NCBI GenBank assembly: GCA_004020315.1
Contig: SAQG01000004.1
Location: 62,001-126,000, forward strand
Length of the DNA stretch: 64,000 nt
Direction of reading: 5' to 3'
Origin: Mesorhizobium sp.
Lineage (GTDB): Bacteria; Pseudomonadota; Alphaproteobacteria; Rhizobiales; Rhizobiaceae
Each line of letters starts with the position of its first letter. The first letter of the stretch is position 1. The notes below the pieces were generated by a model. That model was not told the origin of the DNA. It did not search any database and saw only the letters and a program-made list of their open reading frames with translations. Shown here one piece after another: positions 17,062 through 25,148 of the stretch. Made by a program: the position numbers and the translations under genes.

Positions 17062-17823
17062 ATGTCTGGCCAGAACGGCCGTTCTTTGTCCACCCGCCGG
17101 TATTCATGTGAGAACTGCCCACTGCGGCCGTTGCCGGCGTTCCGGGCGTTCGAGGAGCAGGAACTTGTCTTCGTCAATGCGCTCAAGAAGGGCGAACTGG
17201 CCGTCGACAAGGGGGCTACCGTTCTGGTGGAGGGAAGCCACAGCGCCCATCTCTATACGGTGCTGTCGGGTTGGGGTTTCCGCTACAAATTGCTGTCGGA
17301 TGGCCGCCGCCAGATTCTGAACTATTCCATGCCAGGCGATCTCATCGGTTTGCAAGGCAGCCTGATGGGCGAGATGCAGCATTCCGTGGAAGCGCTGTCG
17401 CCGATGCTGCTCTGCGTCTTCGAGCGGGAATCCCTTCCCGAACTCTACCGCAACTATCCGGGCCTCGCCTACGACATCACCTGGATCGCCTCGCGAGAGG
17501 AGCGCATGCTGGACGAGAACCTGCTCAGTATCGGCAGACGCACCGCGCTCGAGCGTGCAGCCTATGTCATCGCATTCATCTCCAGCCGCGCCCGGGTGGT
17601 CGGGCTGAACGGCAGGACGCCCGTGCAGATTCCGATCACGCAGCAGCACCTCGCCGATACGCTCGGCCTGTCGCTGGTCCACACCAACAAGACGATCCGC
17701 AAGCTGATCGACCGCAATCTTATCTTCTGGCGCGACGGCGGCTGCGAGGTGGTCGACACCGAAAGGCTCAAGGAACTCGCCCGCTGGGAAGGGTTGAGCG
17801 AAGATCGCCGACCGCTGATCTGA
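17062..17823 (+). CDS. Crp/Fnr-family transcriptional regulator
   Basis: A 253-aa regulator. Residues about 35-150 are a cyclic-nucleotide-binding-type beta barrel. Residues about 165-240 include a helix-turn-helix, with ITQQHLADTLGLSLVHTNKT as the recognition region. The N-terminus has CENCPLRP, a CxxC pair like that in some rhizobial Fnr-type proteins. The four-cysteine Fe-S ligand set of E. coli Fnr is not evident, so redox sensing is unproven. The EcfG promoter upstream would make it a second-tier regulator of the stress response. The start is preceded by GAGGGA. Confidence 0.87.
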   Translation: MSGQNGRSLSTRRYSCENCPLRPLPAFRAFEEQELVFVNALKKGELAVDKGATVLVEGSHSAHLYTVLSGWGFRYKLLSDGRRQILNYSMPGDLIGLQGSLMGEMQHSVEALSPMLLCVFERESLPELYRNYPGLAYDITWIASREERMLDENLLSIGRRTALERAAYVIAFISSRARVVGLNGRTPVQIPITQQHLADTLGLSLVHTNKTIRKLIDRNLIFWRDGGCEVVDTERLKELARWEGLSEDRRPLI

Positions 17824-17893
17824 GCGGCTACCGGCGACGTGTCGGGCTGGACTCGCCTGCGGAAACACCCTTTCATGGAGTTGTTCCGATTTC

Positions 17894-17918
17894 GGAACCT
17901 TGGGGTGGGTCGAACGTT
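17894..17918 (+). promoter_or_regulatory. EcfG-type promoter for the DUF883-like/YqjE-like pair
   Basis: GGAAC, 16 bp, CGTTT, exact; 31 bp upstream of the ATG at 17949. Confidence 0.87.
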
Positions 17919-17948
17919 TCGATCCGAGCAAACGCAAGGAGTTAAGCA

Positions 17949-18275
17949 ATGGCGACTGCCGCAGGAAAGTCCCCGAACGAAAGCCGGCCGAATTCGGACC
18001 TTGAAGCCGACATCAGGCAGCTGAAAGTCGACATTCAGAAACTCACCGAACAGCTGGCCGAGACCGGCCAACATGGCTACGGGGCTGCTCGTCGCGTTGC
18101 TGCCGAAGGGGTCGAGCAATTGCGCGCCCAAGGCGAAGCAGCATTTGAGAATATGCGCAGCAATGCCAGGGATCTCGAAGCGCAAGTGGTGGCGAGCGTG
18201 CGCGAAAAGCCGGTGACGTCGCTGGCAATCGCGGCAGGCGTCGGCTTTCTGTTCGCGCTTCTCGCGCGCCGCTAG
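17949..18275 (+). CDS. DUF883-like (ElaB/YqjD-type) tail-anchored protein
   Basis: A 108-aa protein with a long amphipathic, coiled-coil-prone helix (about 15-80) and a C-terminal membrane anchor (about 87-106) ending FALLARR. This layout matches the ElaB/YqjD (DUF883) family, inner-membrane proteins that bind ribosomes in E. coli stationary phase. It is followed 11 bp later by a YqjE-like gene, like E. coli yqjD-yqjE. It has an EcfG promoter and an AAGGAG Shine-Dalgarno site. Confidence 0.82.
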   Translation: MATAAGKSPNESRPNSDLEADIRQLKVDIQKLTEQLAETGQHGYGAARRVAAEGVEQLRAQGEAAFENMRSNARDLEAQVVASVREKPVTSLAIAAGVGFLFALLARR

Positions 18276-18286
18276 CCCCCAGCCAG

Positions 18287-18751
18287 ATGGGAATGCTGGC
18301 ATCGTTCATCTCGGGCCTCGCCTCGGGTGAAGCTGTTGCAGCCATGCGCCGCGCGCGCACGGCTGCAATCGTCTATGCGCTCGCAGGACTTGCAGCACTG
18401 TGCGGCGTCGGTTTCCTCGTCGGAGCGGCTTATGTCTGGGTGGCGGGTCGCTACGGGCCGATGGCAGCCTGCCTTGTTTTCGGGGTCGGCTTCCTGGTGA
18501 TCGCAGGGCTTCTCCTGCTCATCCATCAGCTGTCGGCCGGCGTGCGCGCCCGACGCCGGGCGCGGAGGCGCAAAGCCGACATGAAGGCGGTCGGCATCAC
18601 GGCCGCGCTCGCCGTGCTGCCGGCGCTACTCAAGGGGAAGGGCGGCCTGGGCACCATACTCGCCCCGGCGATTGCACTCGCCGCCTACGCCATCTACCGC
18701 GAAAACACAAAGCCCGATGCCGACGATCCGGATGCTGGCGAGGCGAAATAG
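18287..18751 (+). CDS. Phage-holin-superfamily (YqjE-like) membrane protein
   Basis: A 154-aa membrane protein. Two strong hydrophobic spans form a hairpin (about 25-50 and 58-84), followed by a very basic patch (RARRRARRRK) and a third weaker hydrophobic segment (about 100-140). This resembles the YqjE/holin-X membrane proteins that accompany ElaB-type genes; it is not a lysis gene of a phage, as no other phage gene is near. It is co-transcribed with the upstream gene and predicted to be EcfG-controlled. Confidence 0.72.
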   Translation: MGMLASFISGLASGEAVAAMRRARTAAIVYALAGLAALCGVGFLVGAAYVWVAGRYGPMAACLVFGVGFLVIAGLLLLIHQLSAGVRARRRARRRKADMKAVGITAALAVLPALLKGKGGLGTILAPAIALAAYAIYRENTKPDADDPDAGEAK

Positions 18752-18769
18752 CTCGAAGCGATTCTTCTC

Positions 18770-18842
18770 TTGTTTGACCATGACGTTATCCGAAACCGGT
18801 TCGCACTTTCGCTAACGCGGACCTTCGGTTCGGGATCATGGT
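18770..18842 (-). repeat. REP-like dispersed palindromic repeat, copy B
   Basis: In reverse complement it reads CATGATCCCGAACCGAAGGT, followed by CCGCGTTAGCGAAAG and CGGTTTCGG, closely matching copy A at 9210. It fills the gap between two convergent genes and overlaps nothing coding. Confidence 0.75.
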
Positions 18843-18849
18843 CGAGCCG

Positions 18850-20382
18850 TCACTTCGGCAGATCCTCCAGCGGCATCGATATTTCGGCGAACACGCCTTC
18901 CGGCCGGAATTCGTGGGTCACTTCACTGGAGATGACCTTGGCCAGGCTGCGGCGGATCAGGATAGAGCCGAAGCCGTGGCGTTCGGGCGAGGCAACTTCA
19001 GGCCCGCCGCTTTCGCGCCAGGTCAGCACCAGGCGCCGAGCGCCTCTCCGCCCCTGTGCCTTCCAGTCGAGATCGACCTTGCCCGAAGCCGCCGACAGCG
19101 ATCCGTGTTGCAGCGCGTTGCTGGCCAGTTCATGCAGGATCAGGCCGAGCCCGACTGCCTGGTCGGGCGAAAGCAGCACATCGGCGCCTGAGATCGTCAT
19201 GCGCGGCTGTTCCGCGGTGTCGAACGGCTTGACCTCGATCTGCACGAGTTCGCGGATGCCGATGCCGCGCCACTCGCGGTCGGACAGCAGGCTATGGGCG
19301 GCGCCCAGCGCCTGAAGCCTGGCGCTGAAGGCTTCGAGGAAATCGCCCGGCTGGCGGGCATGGCGAACGGTCTGCGTCGCCAGCGCCTGCACGGTCGCCA
19401 GCGTGTTCTTGACGCGATGGTTCAGCTCGCGCAGCAGGAGCCGTTGCCGCTCGTCGCCGAGCTTGCGTTCGGTGATGTCGTAATTGACGCCGAAGATCAA
19501 CGTCGGCTTGCCGTCGCCGTCGCGCTCGATGACACGGCCGCGCGTAGCGAGCCAGCGCGGCGGACTGAAGCCCTTGACGCGGTATTCGCCAAAATAGTCG
19601 TCGCCGCCGGTCAGCGCGTCGCGAAAGCGCGTCTCGGTCTGGTAGACATCGCGCGGGTCGATGGCGGCAAGGATATCGCGCGCTCTCAGCCGGGTCGAGC
19701 GCGGCAGGTCGAACAGCTCGGACAACCGGACATCGCATTCGATTATGTCGGTATGAATATCCCAGGCCCAGCTAGCGAGCGAGGCGGCATCGAGCGCAAT
19801 GCCGCGCCGCTTTTCCTCGCGCGCCAGTGCCGCAGCGGCGCTGGCGCCGTTGCGGGTGGCGTCCTTCAATGCGAACAGGCTGGCGGCGAGGCTGGCGAGC
19901 GCCGTCAATTGTTCGAGCTGGGCGGCAGACGGCGACGCGCGCGGCTTCCGGTCGAGCACGCAGAGCGCGCCGATCCGGGCGCCGGCCACCACAATCGTGG
20001 CACCAGCATAGAAACGAACATGATGCTCGCCAGTGACCAGCGGGCTGGTGTTGAAACGTGAATCCGTGGTCGCATCGGTCACCACCATCGGCTTGTCGCC
20101 GATGGCAATGGTATGGGCGCAGAAAGATGTGTCGGTCGCGGCCTCGGCCTCATCCAGGCCGACACAGGACTTGAACCATTGCCGCTCGTCATCGAGCAGT
20201 GTCACCAGCGCGATAGGCGTTTGCATCACCGCGGCGGCGAGCCCGCTGATATTGTCGAAGTCAGGATCGGCCGCCGTGTCGATTGCATCGAGACCGTGGA
20301 GTACGGCAAGCCGGTCCTGCGCCCTTACCACGCCAAGGACATCGACCGGCAGATTCGGCTTGTTCACTACCCTGCTATTCAC
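18850..20382 (-). CDS. Soluble GAF-PAS-HWE sensor histidine kinase
   Basis: A cytoplasmic kinase of about 510 aa. An N-terminal GAF domain (about 25-180; IALVTLLDDERQWFKSCVG is typical) is followed by a PAS domain (about 205-310). The phosphoacceptor block is RELNHRVKNTLATVQALATQ, then the HWE N box LILHELASNALQHG and WRE near the end. This is the third HWE kinase of the island and another candidate PhyR input. The start is uncertain (GTG 20382 or 20367); the longer frame to 20652 runs across a neighbouring promoter and gene and was rejected. Confidence 0.83.
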   Translation of the reverse strand: MNSRVVNKPNLPVDVLGVVRAQDRLAVLHGLDAIDTAADPDFDNISGLAAAVMQTPIALVTLLDDERQWFKSCVGLDEAEAATDTSFCAHTIAIGDKPMVVTDATTDSRFNTSPLVTGEHHVRFYAGATIVVAGARIGALCVLDRKPRASPSAAQLEQLTALASLAASLFALKDATRNGASAAAALAREEKRRGIALDAASLASWAWDIHTDIIECDVRLSELFDLPRSTRLRARDILAAIDPRDVYQTETRFRDALTGGDDYFGEYRVKGFSPPRWLATRGRVIERDGDGKPTLIFGVNYDITERKLGDERQRLLLRELNHRVKNTLATVQALATQTVRHARQPGDFLEAFSARLQALGAAHSLLSDREWRGIGIRELVQIEVKPFDTAEQPRMTISGADVLLSPDQAVGLGLILHELASNALQHGSLSAASGKVDLDWKAQGRRGARRLVLTWRESGGPEVASPERHGFGSILIRRSLAKVISSEVTHEFRPEGVFAEISMPLEDLPK

Positions 20383-20445
20383 AAGGCCCCCAAATACATC
20401 GGCTTGCAGCCATTCGCGCCAGGCCAAGTTGCCTGGCCCTGAACC

Positions 20446-20470
20446 GGAACCTTCGCCTTGAGGAACCGTT
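20446..20470 (+). promoter_or_regulatory. EcfG-type promoter for the 66-aa membrane protein
   Basis: GGAAC, 16 bp, CGTT, exact; 75 bp upstream of the ATG at 20546. Confidence 0.85.
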
Positions 20471-20545
20471 ACCCAACCACATTTTGCCAGCTGCGCCCGC
20501 CGGCACCGAACGACATGCAAGCGCCAAACGACATGGAGGCCGATC

Positions 20546-20746
20546 ATGCCCAAGATCGTTCCTGAAGACAAAGCCCGCCAGGGACGCTGGGGGTGGCACA
20601 CTTTCCGTATCTTGATAGCGGCGCTGCTTTTGGCGTTTATCGCTTGGGGCATCGCGGAGATTTACGGCAACATGATAGACAGGACGTCGACAACCGAACA
20701 GGGCGAGCTTCCCAGGAACGAGCAGGGCGAGATTCCCAAGGGCTGA
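20546..20746 (+). CDS. Small single-span membrane protein, predicted GSR member
   Basis: A 66-aa protein with one membrane segment (about residues 20-41, FRILIAALLLAFIAWGIAEI) and a polar tail ending in a short internal repeat (EQGELPRNEQGEIPKG). The start has a GGAGG site about 10 bp upstream. An exact EcfG promoter lies upstream and no homologue is recognised. It is probably a stress-induced envelope microprotein. Confidence 0.75.
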   Translation: MPKIVPEDKARQGRWGWHTFRILIAALLLAFIAWGIAEIYGNMIDRTSTTEQGELPRNEQGEIPKG

Positions 20747-20775
20747 AGCCTTCCGATCGACTATGCCGGGATGCA

Positions 20776-21696
20776 TCATGCGGCCTTCGCTTGGACAGCG
20801 CGCGCCGGAACCAGAACATTCAGCGCGCCAGGATGGATTTCGATCGTCGTTTCGCGGTCGAGCCTGACCAGTTCGCCATCCATGACGGCGCGAAGTTTCT
20901 TGGCCGTCGAGTGGACTTTCAAAACGACCCGGTCGGCCTGGTGGATCTCGACGTGCTCACTGTCGCGCCATTTGCCGCGCGCTACGTCGAAGAGGAACCT
21001 GACCAGTTCGCCGCGCCGCCGCGCCACCGTGACATAGATGCCGAGCACGCCGCCGGCGGGATTGTCGGCATAGGGCAGATGACCCTCACCAAACAGATTG
21101 TTGGTAATGCCGATGCCGGTGATGCGCGTCACGATCTCGGCTTCGCCGATGATCAGCGTCACCTTCATTGCCGACGGGTTGTTGATCGCCGCCCAGGCAG
21201 CCTTCACTGAAGCCCGCATCTTTCCCAACCGCGAGCCAAATTCCATGGTCTGGCGAAGCTGAACCATCCTGGCATGCATGCCGATCGAGAACTGATGCAC
21301 GAATGGACGGCCGTTGGCGGTTGCCATGTCGACTGCGATCACCTCGCCGTCGGCAAAGGATTCCACGGCCGCGTCAAGGGTCTGTGGGATGCCGAGCCCG
21401 CGTGCGAACAGGTTCATCGTGCCAGCCGGTAAAATGGCAAGTGCCTTCTTCCTGCCCATCAACCGAGCCGCTGCAGCCGAAATGGTGCCGTCGCCGCCAC
21501 CGGCCAGCACAATGTCGACACTGTGCTTCGAAGCGATGCGGTCCAGCGCTCCGACGATCTCGTTGCCAGCAACGATGTCGATATCGATGGAGTGACCTGC
21601 TGCCTCCAACGTCTGGCGCATCCGGTCCGCGAAGGCGGAAAGATCAATCGTGCGCAGGGTACCGCCCTCCCGGTTCAGCACCGCCGCAAATCGCAT
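20776..21696 (-). CDS. Diacylglycerol/lipid kinase family protein
   Basis: A 306-aa protein of the DAGK catalytic-domain family (YegS/DgkB type), which phosphorylates lipid hydroxyl groups with ATP at the membrane. The nucleotide-binding motif GGGDGT is at about residues 66-71, followed by LPAGTMNLFARGLG. The C-terminal beta domain contains KLRAVMDGELV, typical of the family. The exact lipid substrate cannot be told. It is divergent from the PRC-barrel gene, and both face outward from exact EcfG promoters. Confidence 0.87.
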   Translation of the reverse strand: MRFAAVLNREGGTLRTIDLSAFADRMRQTLEAAGHSIDIDIVAGNEIVGALDRIASKHSVDIVLAGGGDGTISAAAARLMGRKKALAILPAGTMNLFARGLGIPQTLDAAVESFADGEVIAVDMATANGRPFVHQFSIGMHARMVQLRQTMEFGSRLGKMRASVKAAWAAINNPSAMKVTLIIGEAEIVTRITGIGITNNLFGEGHLPYADNPAGGVLGIYVTVARRRGELVRFLFDVARGKWRDSEHVEIHQADRVVLKVHSTAKKLRAVMDGELVRLDRETTIEIHPGALNVLVPARAVQAKAA

Positions 21697-21765
21697 CCCC
21701 CGCTCCGATTTTTCTTGTCAACCATTGGATAATCATCGGCCAGGACAGACCAAGCCACAGGCTGA

Positions 21766-21790
21766 AACGGGGGGGCTGAAAAAAAGTTCC
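21766..21790 (-). promoter_or_regulatory. EcfG-type promoter for the lipid kinase
   Basis: Minus strand GGAAC, 16 bp (T-rich then C-rich), CGTTT, exact; 69 bp upstream of the start at 21696. Confidence 0.85.
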
Positions 21791-21886
21791 ACAGCTCTGA
21801 CGAAAATACAGGGGCGAATCTCACCGGCCGAACGCATGCTTGGGCGCGATTTGGGGTGGTTTTTGCACGACACCCGTCATGGTGTC

Positions 21887-21911
21887 GGAACAACCGCGCG
21901 GTCACGACGTT
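21887..21911 (+). promoter_or_regulatory. EcfG-type promoter for the PRC-barrel protein
   Basis: GGAAC, 16 bp, CGTT, exact; 72 bp upstream of the ATG at 21984. Confidence 0.87.
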
Positions 21912-21983
21912 GTGAATGTGTGATGCCGCGACCGATCTCCCATGCTCGCGGCGCGAACGAGATAATACGTGAGGAGGATTACG

Positions 21984-23486
21984 ATGATCCGCACCCTTTT
22001 GACCACCACCGCGCTCGCAGCGCTGATTGCGACCGGTGCATATGCGCAGACGGCTACAACCCCGGCGCCGACGCAGGACCCGGCAGTCCAGGATACTGCC
22101 CCGGCGGCGCCCGTTGCCCGCGCCGAGGGCAGCCTGGTCACCAATATCATTGGTGAATCGGTCTATAATGGCACAGGCGATGATGCCGAGAACATCGGTA
22201 ATGTCAGCGATGTCGTTTTCGATGAAAACGGTCAGGCGAAATCCGTCGTCATCGGAGTCGGCGGCTTTCTTGGCGTTGGCGCCAAGAATGTCACTTTCGA
22301 CTACAACAAGCTGCAATGGGCCGAACGGAATGGCGACCGCTGGCTGATTGCCCAAACCACAAAGGATGAGTTGACGGCTCAGCCGGACTTCGACCGCAAG
22401 CCTTATGATCCGGCTCCTGCGGCCACCGACACCACGGCCGCGGCTCCTGCTCCATCGACCTCGACCGACACCACGGCACAGAACGCTCCAGCGGCTCCAG
22501 CCGATAGCACCGCAGCTCCGGCCGAACCTGTGAAGCGTGCCGACGGTAATCTTGCCACCAACATCATCGGCGAAACCGTCTACAACGGCACTGGCGACGA
22601 CGCTCAAAACATTGGCGACGTGAACGACATCGTTCTGGCCAAGGACGGCAAGGCCGAGTCACTGATCATTGGCGTCGGCGGCTTCCTTGAGGTTGGTGAA
22701 AAGAATGTCGCCTATCAGTTCGATAAGGCCAAGTGGGCGGAGAGGGACGGCGATCGCTGGCTGGTGGCCGAGACCACGAAGGAAGACCTAGAGGCGTTGC
22801 CGGAGTTCAACCGCGAGCCCTATGATCCTGCCCCGGCGACTACCGCATCGACTGACCCGGCGGCGCCGGCACCGGTGACGACCACCCCTACTGTCACTGC
22901 GGCCCCAGCCCCGGCGGAAAAGACCGCGGAAGCCCCGGCGGCAACGCCTGACACCGCTGCCCCGGCCCCGATGGATAAGACAGCCGAGGCTCCGGCTCCA
23001 GCCCCGGCCGATAAGATGGCGCAGGCCCCGGCGGCAACGCCTGACACCGCTGCTCCGGCTCCAATGGACAAGACAGCCGAGGCTCCGGCTGCAGCAACGC
23101 CTGACGCCTCAACCCCTGACCAGACGAAGACCGCGGCGATCGACAAGTCGGCGCTGACCGAAATGCCGATCAACGAAATCCGGTCCGAGGATTTGGTTGG
23201 AACCACCGTCTATGGCGCCAATGATGTCAATGTCGGTGAGATTGGTGACGTTGTGCTGACCGGCGACAAGAAGGTCGACGCCGTCATCATCGACGTTGGC
23301 GGTTTCCTTGGCGTTGGCGAGAAGGAAGTGGCTGTCGGCATGGACAACCTTAAATTCATGACCGACAAGGATGGCAACCGCTATCTCTACACGAACTTCA
23401 CCAAGGAGCAGCTCGAGGCGCAGGTCGCCTATGACAAGGGCACCTATACGCAAAACCGCGATACCCAGCGCATGATCATGCGCTAG
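21984..23486 (+). CDS. Exported protein with three PRC-barrel domains
   Basis: A 500-aa protein with a signal peptide (MIRTLLTTTALAALIATGAYA). Three PRC-barrel repeats occur at about residues 45-135, 180-275 and 390-490. Each contains GVGGFL or DVGGFL followed by VG.K or VGEK; the first two are near duplicates (TNIIGESVYNGTGDDAENIG against TNIIGETVYNGTGDDAQNIG). A Pro/Ala/Thr-rich linker with a repeated APAPMDKTAEAPA unit joins repeats 2 and 3. PRC barrels bind partner proteins or RNA; exported versions are common in rhizobia, with unknown role. The ATG follows GAGGAGG; the GTG at 21969 is rejected. EcfG promoter upstream, terminator downstream. Confidence 0.87.
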   Translation: MIRTLLTTTALAALIATGAYAQTATTPAPTQDPAVQDTAPAAPVARAEGSLVTNIIGESVYNGTGDDAENIGNVSDVVFDENGQAKSVVIGVGGFLGVGAKNVTFDYNKLQWAERNGDRWLIAQTTKDELTAQPDFDRKPYDPAPAATDTTAAAPAPSTSTDTTAQNAPAAPADSTAAPAEPVKRADGNLATNIIGETVYNGTGDDAQNIGDVNDIVLAKDGKAESLIIGVGGFLEVGEKNVAYQFDKAKWAERDGDRWLVAETTKEDLEALPEFNREPYDPAPATTASTDPAAPAPVTTTPTVTAAPAPAEKTAEAPAATPDTAAPAPMDKTAEAPAPAPADKMAQAPAATPDTAAPAPMDKTAEAPAAATPDASTPDQTKTAAIDKSALTEMPINEIRSEDLVGTTVYGANDVNVGEIGDVVLTGDKKVDAVIIDVGGFLGVGEKEVAVGMDNLKFMTDKDGNRYLYTNFTKEQLEAQVAYDKGTYTQNRDTQRMIMR

Positions 23487-23506
23487 TTTACTCAAACGAT
23501 GAAAGA

Positions 23507-23538
23507 GGCCCGTGCCGGCAAAGGCGCGGGCCTTTTTT
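23507..23538 (+). terminator. Rho-independent terminator of the PRC-barrel gene
   Basis: A 10-bp stem GGCCCGTGCC / GGCGCGGGCC (one G-T wobble) with a six-base loop and six T. It touches the stop codon of the convergent hydrolase gene. Confidence 0.87.
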
Positions 23539-25148
23539 CATGACTGGAAAGGTGGCAGGCCTGCGACGTGGCCGGCAACGCCATCCTCGGTCAGTTCGGC
23601 GAGCGCCAGCGACTGGTCGAGATGTTCGGCCCGCCAGGCAAGCAGCCTTTCGGCAAGCTCCAGCCGGACCGGCAGATAGGCCGGCTCGGCAGCGACATTG
23701 GTGAGTTCGTCTCGATCCTGCTCCAGGTCGAACAGCAGCGGCGGCAGGCCGCCAACGAAATGTACGTATTTGAATTGTTTCGTGCGGATGACGGCCAGAT
23801 TGCACTGGCGCGAACCGATGCCGAAATGGCGCTCGGCACCACCGTCGGCAACCGAGCGAAAATCGAACTCCCAATGCGCGGCCTCGCGCCAGTCGTCCGG
23901 CTCCCCGGCATCCAGGAACGGCTTCAGCGACTGTCCGTCCAGATGCGGCGGCGTTTCCTCGCCAAGAAGGTCGAGCAATGTCGGCGCTATGTCTACCGCC
24001 TCGGTGAAGCGGTCGACGCTGGCGCCGGCCGCCTTGCGGCGACGCGGGTCGCGGATGATCAGCGGAATATGAAAACTGCCGTCGAAGAAGCCGCCCTTGC
24101 CCAGCATGTAATGGTCGCCCATCATCTCGGCATGGTCGGAGGTCAGCACGATGATGGTCTCGTCCCATGCACCCGCCGCCTTGACCGCCTGCCAGATGCG
24201 GCCAAGCTGCGCGTCGACCTCCGAGATCATGCCGTAATAAAGCGCGCGGATGCGGCGAAAATCGTCGTCGCCCCAGTCGCGCACCTTGCCCTCGGCGCCG
24301 GGGCGGAATTTCGAACGCTCCTGCTGGTCAAAGTCATAGGCAAGGAAGGGGTGGCTTTCTGCCTCGGCCCGCCAGCTTGCGGCGCGGCGGAAGGCTGTAC
24401 CGTCGGCCGGATCATACATCCTGTTGTAAGGCTCCGGCACGATGAAGGGCGGATGCGGGCTGAGGAAGGAAAGATGTGCGAACCACGGTGTATCGCGCTC
24501 CTGTTCGCCAAGCCAGCGGACGAATTCGCCGGTCAGGAAAGCGGCTGGGGTCTCGGCCTTCGAGTAGACGGGCGGCGCGTTGGTCACGGCGCCGTCGGTC
24601 CTGGCTCCAAGCTCGTCCGCAGGGCGATGGATATCGGGAAAAGCGGCGCTGCTATCGATGCCGCGCGCCTTGAGCCAAGACAGCCACGGTTTCTGGTGCT
24701 CAGGCAGGAGTTGGCGCACGGTGAAGCCGGGCAGCACGCCTTCATAGCTTTTCAGCCGCGGGTCGCCTGGCGCGAGTGTGCGCGGATCGGGTGATACGTC
24801 AGTGTAGCCGAACAGCGTCGGATCATAGCCGAGACTGCGTGCCGAGAGCGCGATGTTGCCGTGGCGGGCGTCGAGCGGAGTGCCGTTGCGGCAGACGCGG
24901 TTGTTCATCTGGTAAAGGCCGGTGTAAAGGCAGGCGCGTGCCGGCGAGCAGGGCGCCGCGCCGCCATAATGCTGTCGAAACAGCACACCCTCGGCGGCAA
25001 GCGCGTCGGCGTTTGGCGTCCGCACCACCTTATGGCCTGCCGCCGACAGGCAGTCGCCGCGCCACTGGTCGCAGGTGATCAGGAGAACATTCGGGCGTCT
25101 GTCTTTTCTGACCAATGCTGTATCCTTCATCAAAAACGTGCCGCTCAT
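23538..25148 (-). CDS. Alkaline-phosphatase-superfamily hydrolase (sulfatase / phosphonate monoester hydrolase type)
   Basis: A 536-aa sulfatase-fold enzyme. N-terminal metal motif NVLLITCDQWRGD, formylglycine-type nucleophile motif CSPARACLYTG (CxPxR) at about residues 67-77, and a distal metal motif TSDHAEMMGDH. The blocks MNNRVCRNGTPLDARHGNIA, GYDP.L.GYTDVSPDPRT and KQFKYVHFVGGLPPLLFDL recall rhizobial/Burkholderia phosphonate monoester hydrolases, so phosphodiester or sulfate ester cleavage is likely. No signal peptide, so it is probably cytoplasmic. A second ATG at 25130 may be the true start. An anaerobic maturase or FGE is not in the window. Confidence 0.85.
   Translation of the reverse strand: MSGTFLMKDTALVRKDRRPNVLLITCDQWRGDCLSAAGHKVVRTPNADALAAEGVLFRQHYGGAAPCSPARACLYTGLYQMNNRVCRNGTPLDARHGNIALSARSLGYDPTLFGYTDVSPDPRTLAPGDPRLKSYEGVLPGFTVRQLLPEHQKPWLSWLKARGIDSSAAFPDIHRPADELGARTDGAVTNAPPVYSKAETPAAFLTGEFVRWLGEQERDTPWFAHLSFLSPHPPFIVPEPYNRMYDPADGTAFRRAASWRAEAESHPFLAYDFDQQERSKFRPGAEGKVRDWGDDDFRRIRALYYGMISEVDAQLGRIWQAVKAAGAWDETIIVLTSDHAEMMGDHYMLGKGGFFDGSFHIPLIIRDPRRRKAAGASVDRFTEAVDIAPTLLDLLGEETPPHLDGQSLKPFLDAGEPDDWREAAHWEFDFRSVADGGAERHFGIGSRQCNLAVIRTKQFKYVHFVGGLPPLLFDLEQDRDELTNVAAEPAYLPVRLELAERLLAWRAEHLDQSLALAELTEDGVAGHVAGLPPFQS

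Noticed and set aside
18287..18751. Phage remnant suggested by a holin-like protein
   Set aside because: The gene pairs with an ElaB/YqjD-type gene as in many non-phage loci, and no other phage gene is present.
20383..20652. N-terminal extension of the GAF-PAS-HWE kinase
   Set aside because: It would run through an exact EcfG promoter and the start of the 66-aa gene on the other strand, and encodes no domain.
22820..23110. Repeated GC-rich units that could suggest a CRISPR or minisatellite
   Set aside because: The repeats are codon-phased inside the Pro/Ala linker of the PRC-barrel gene; there are no unique spacers.
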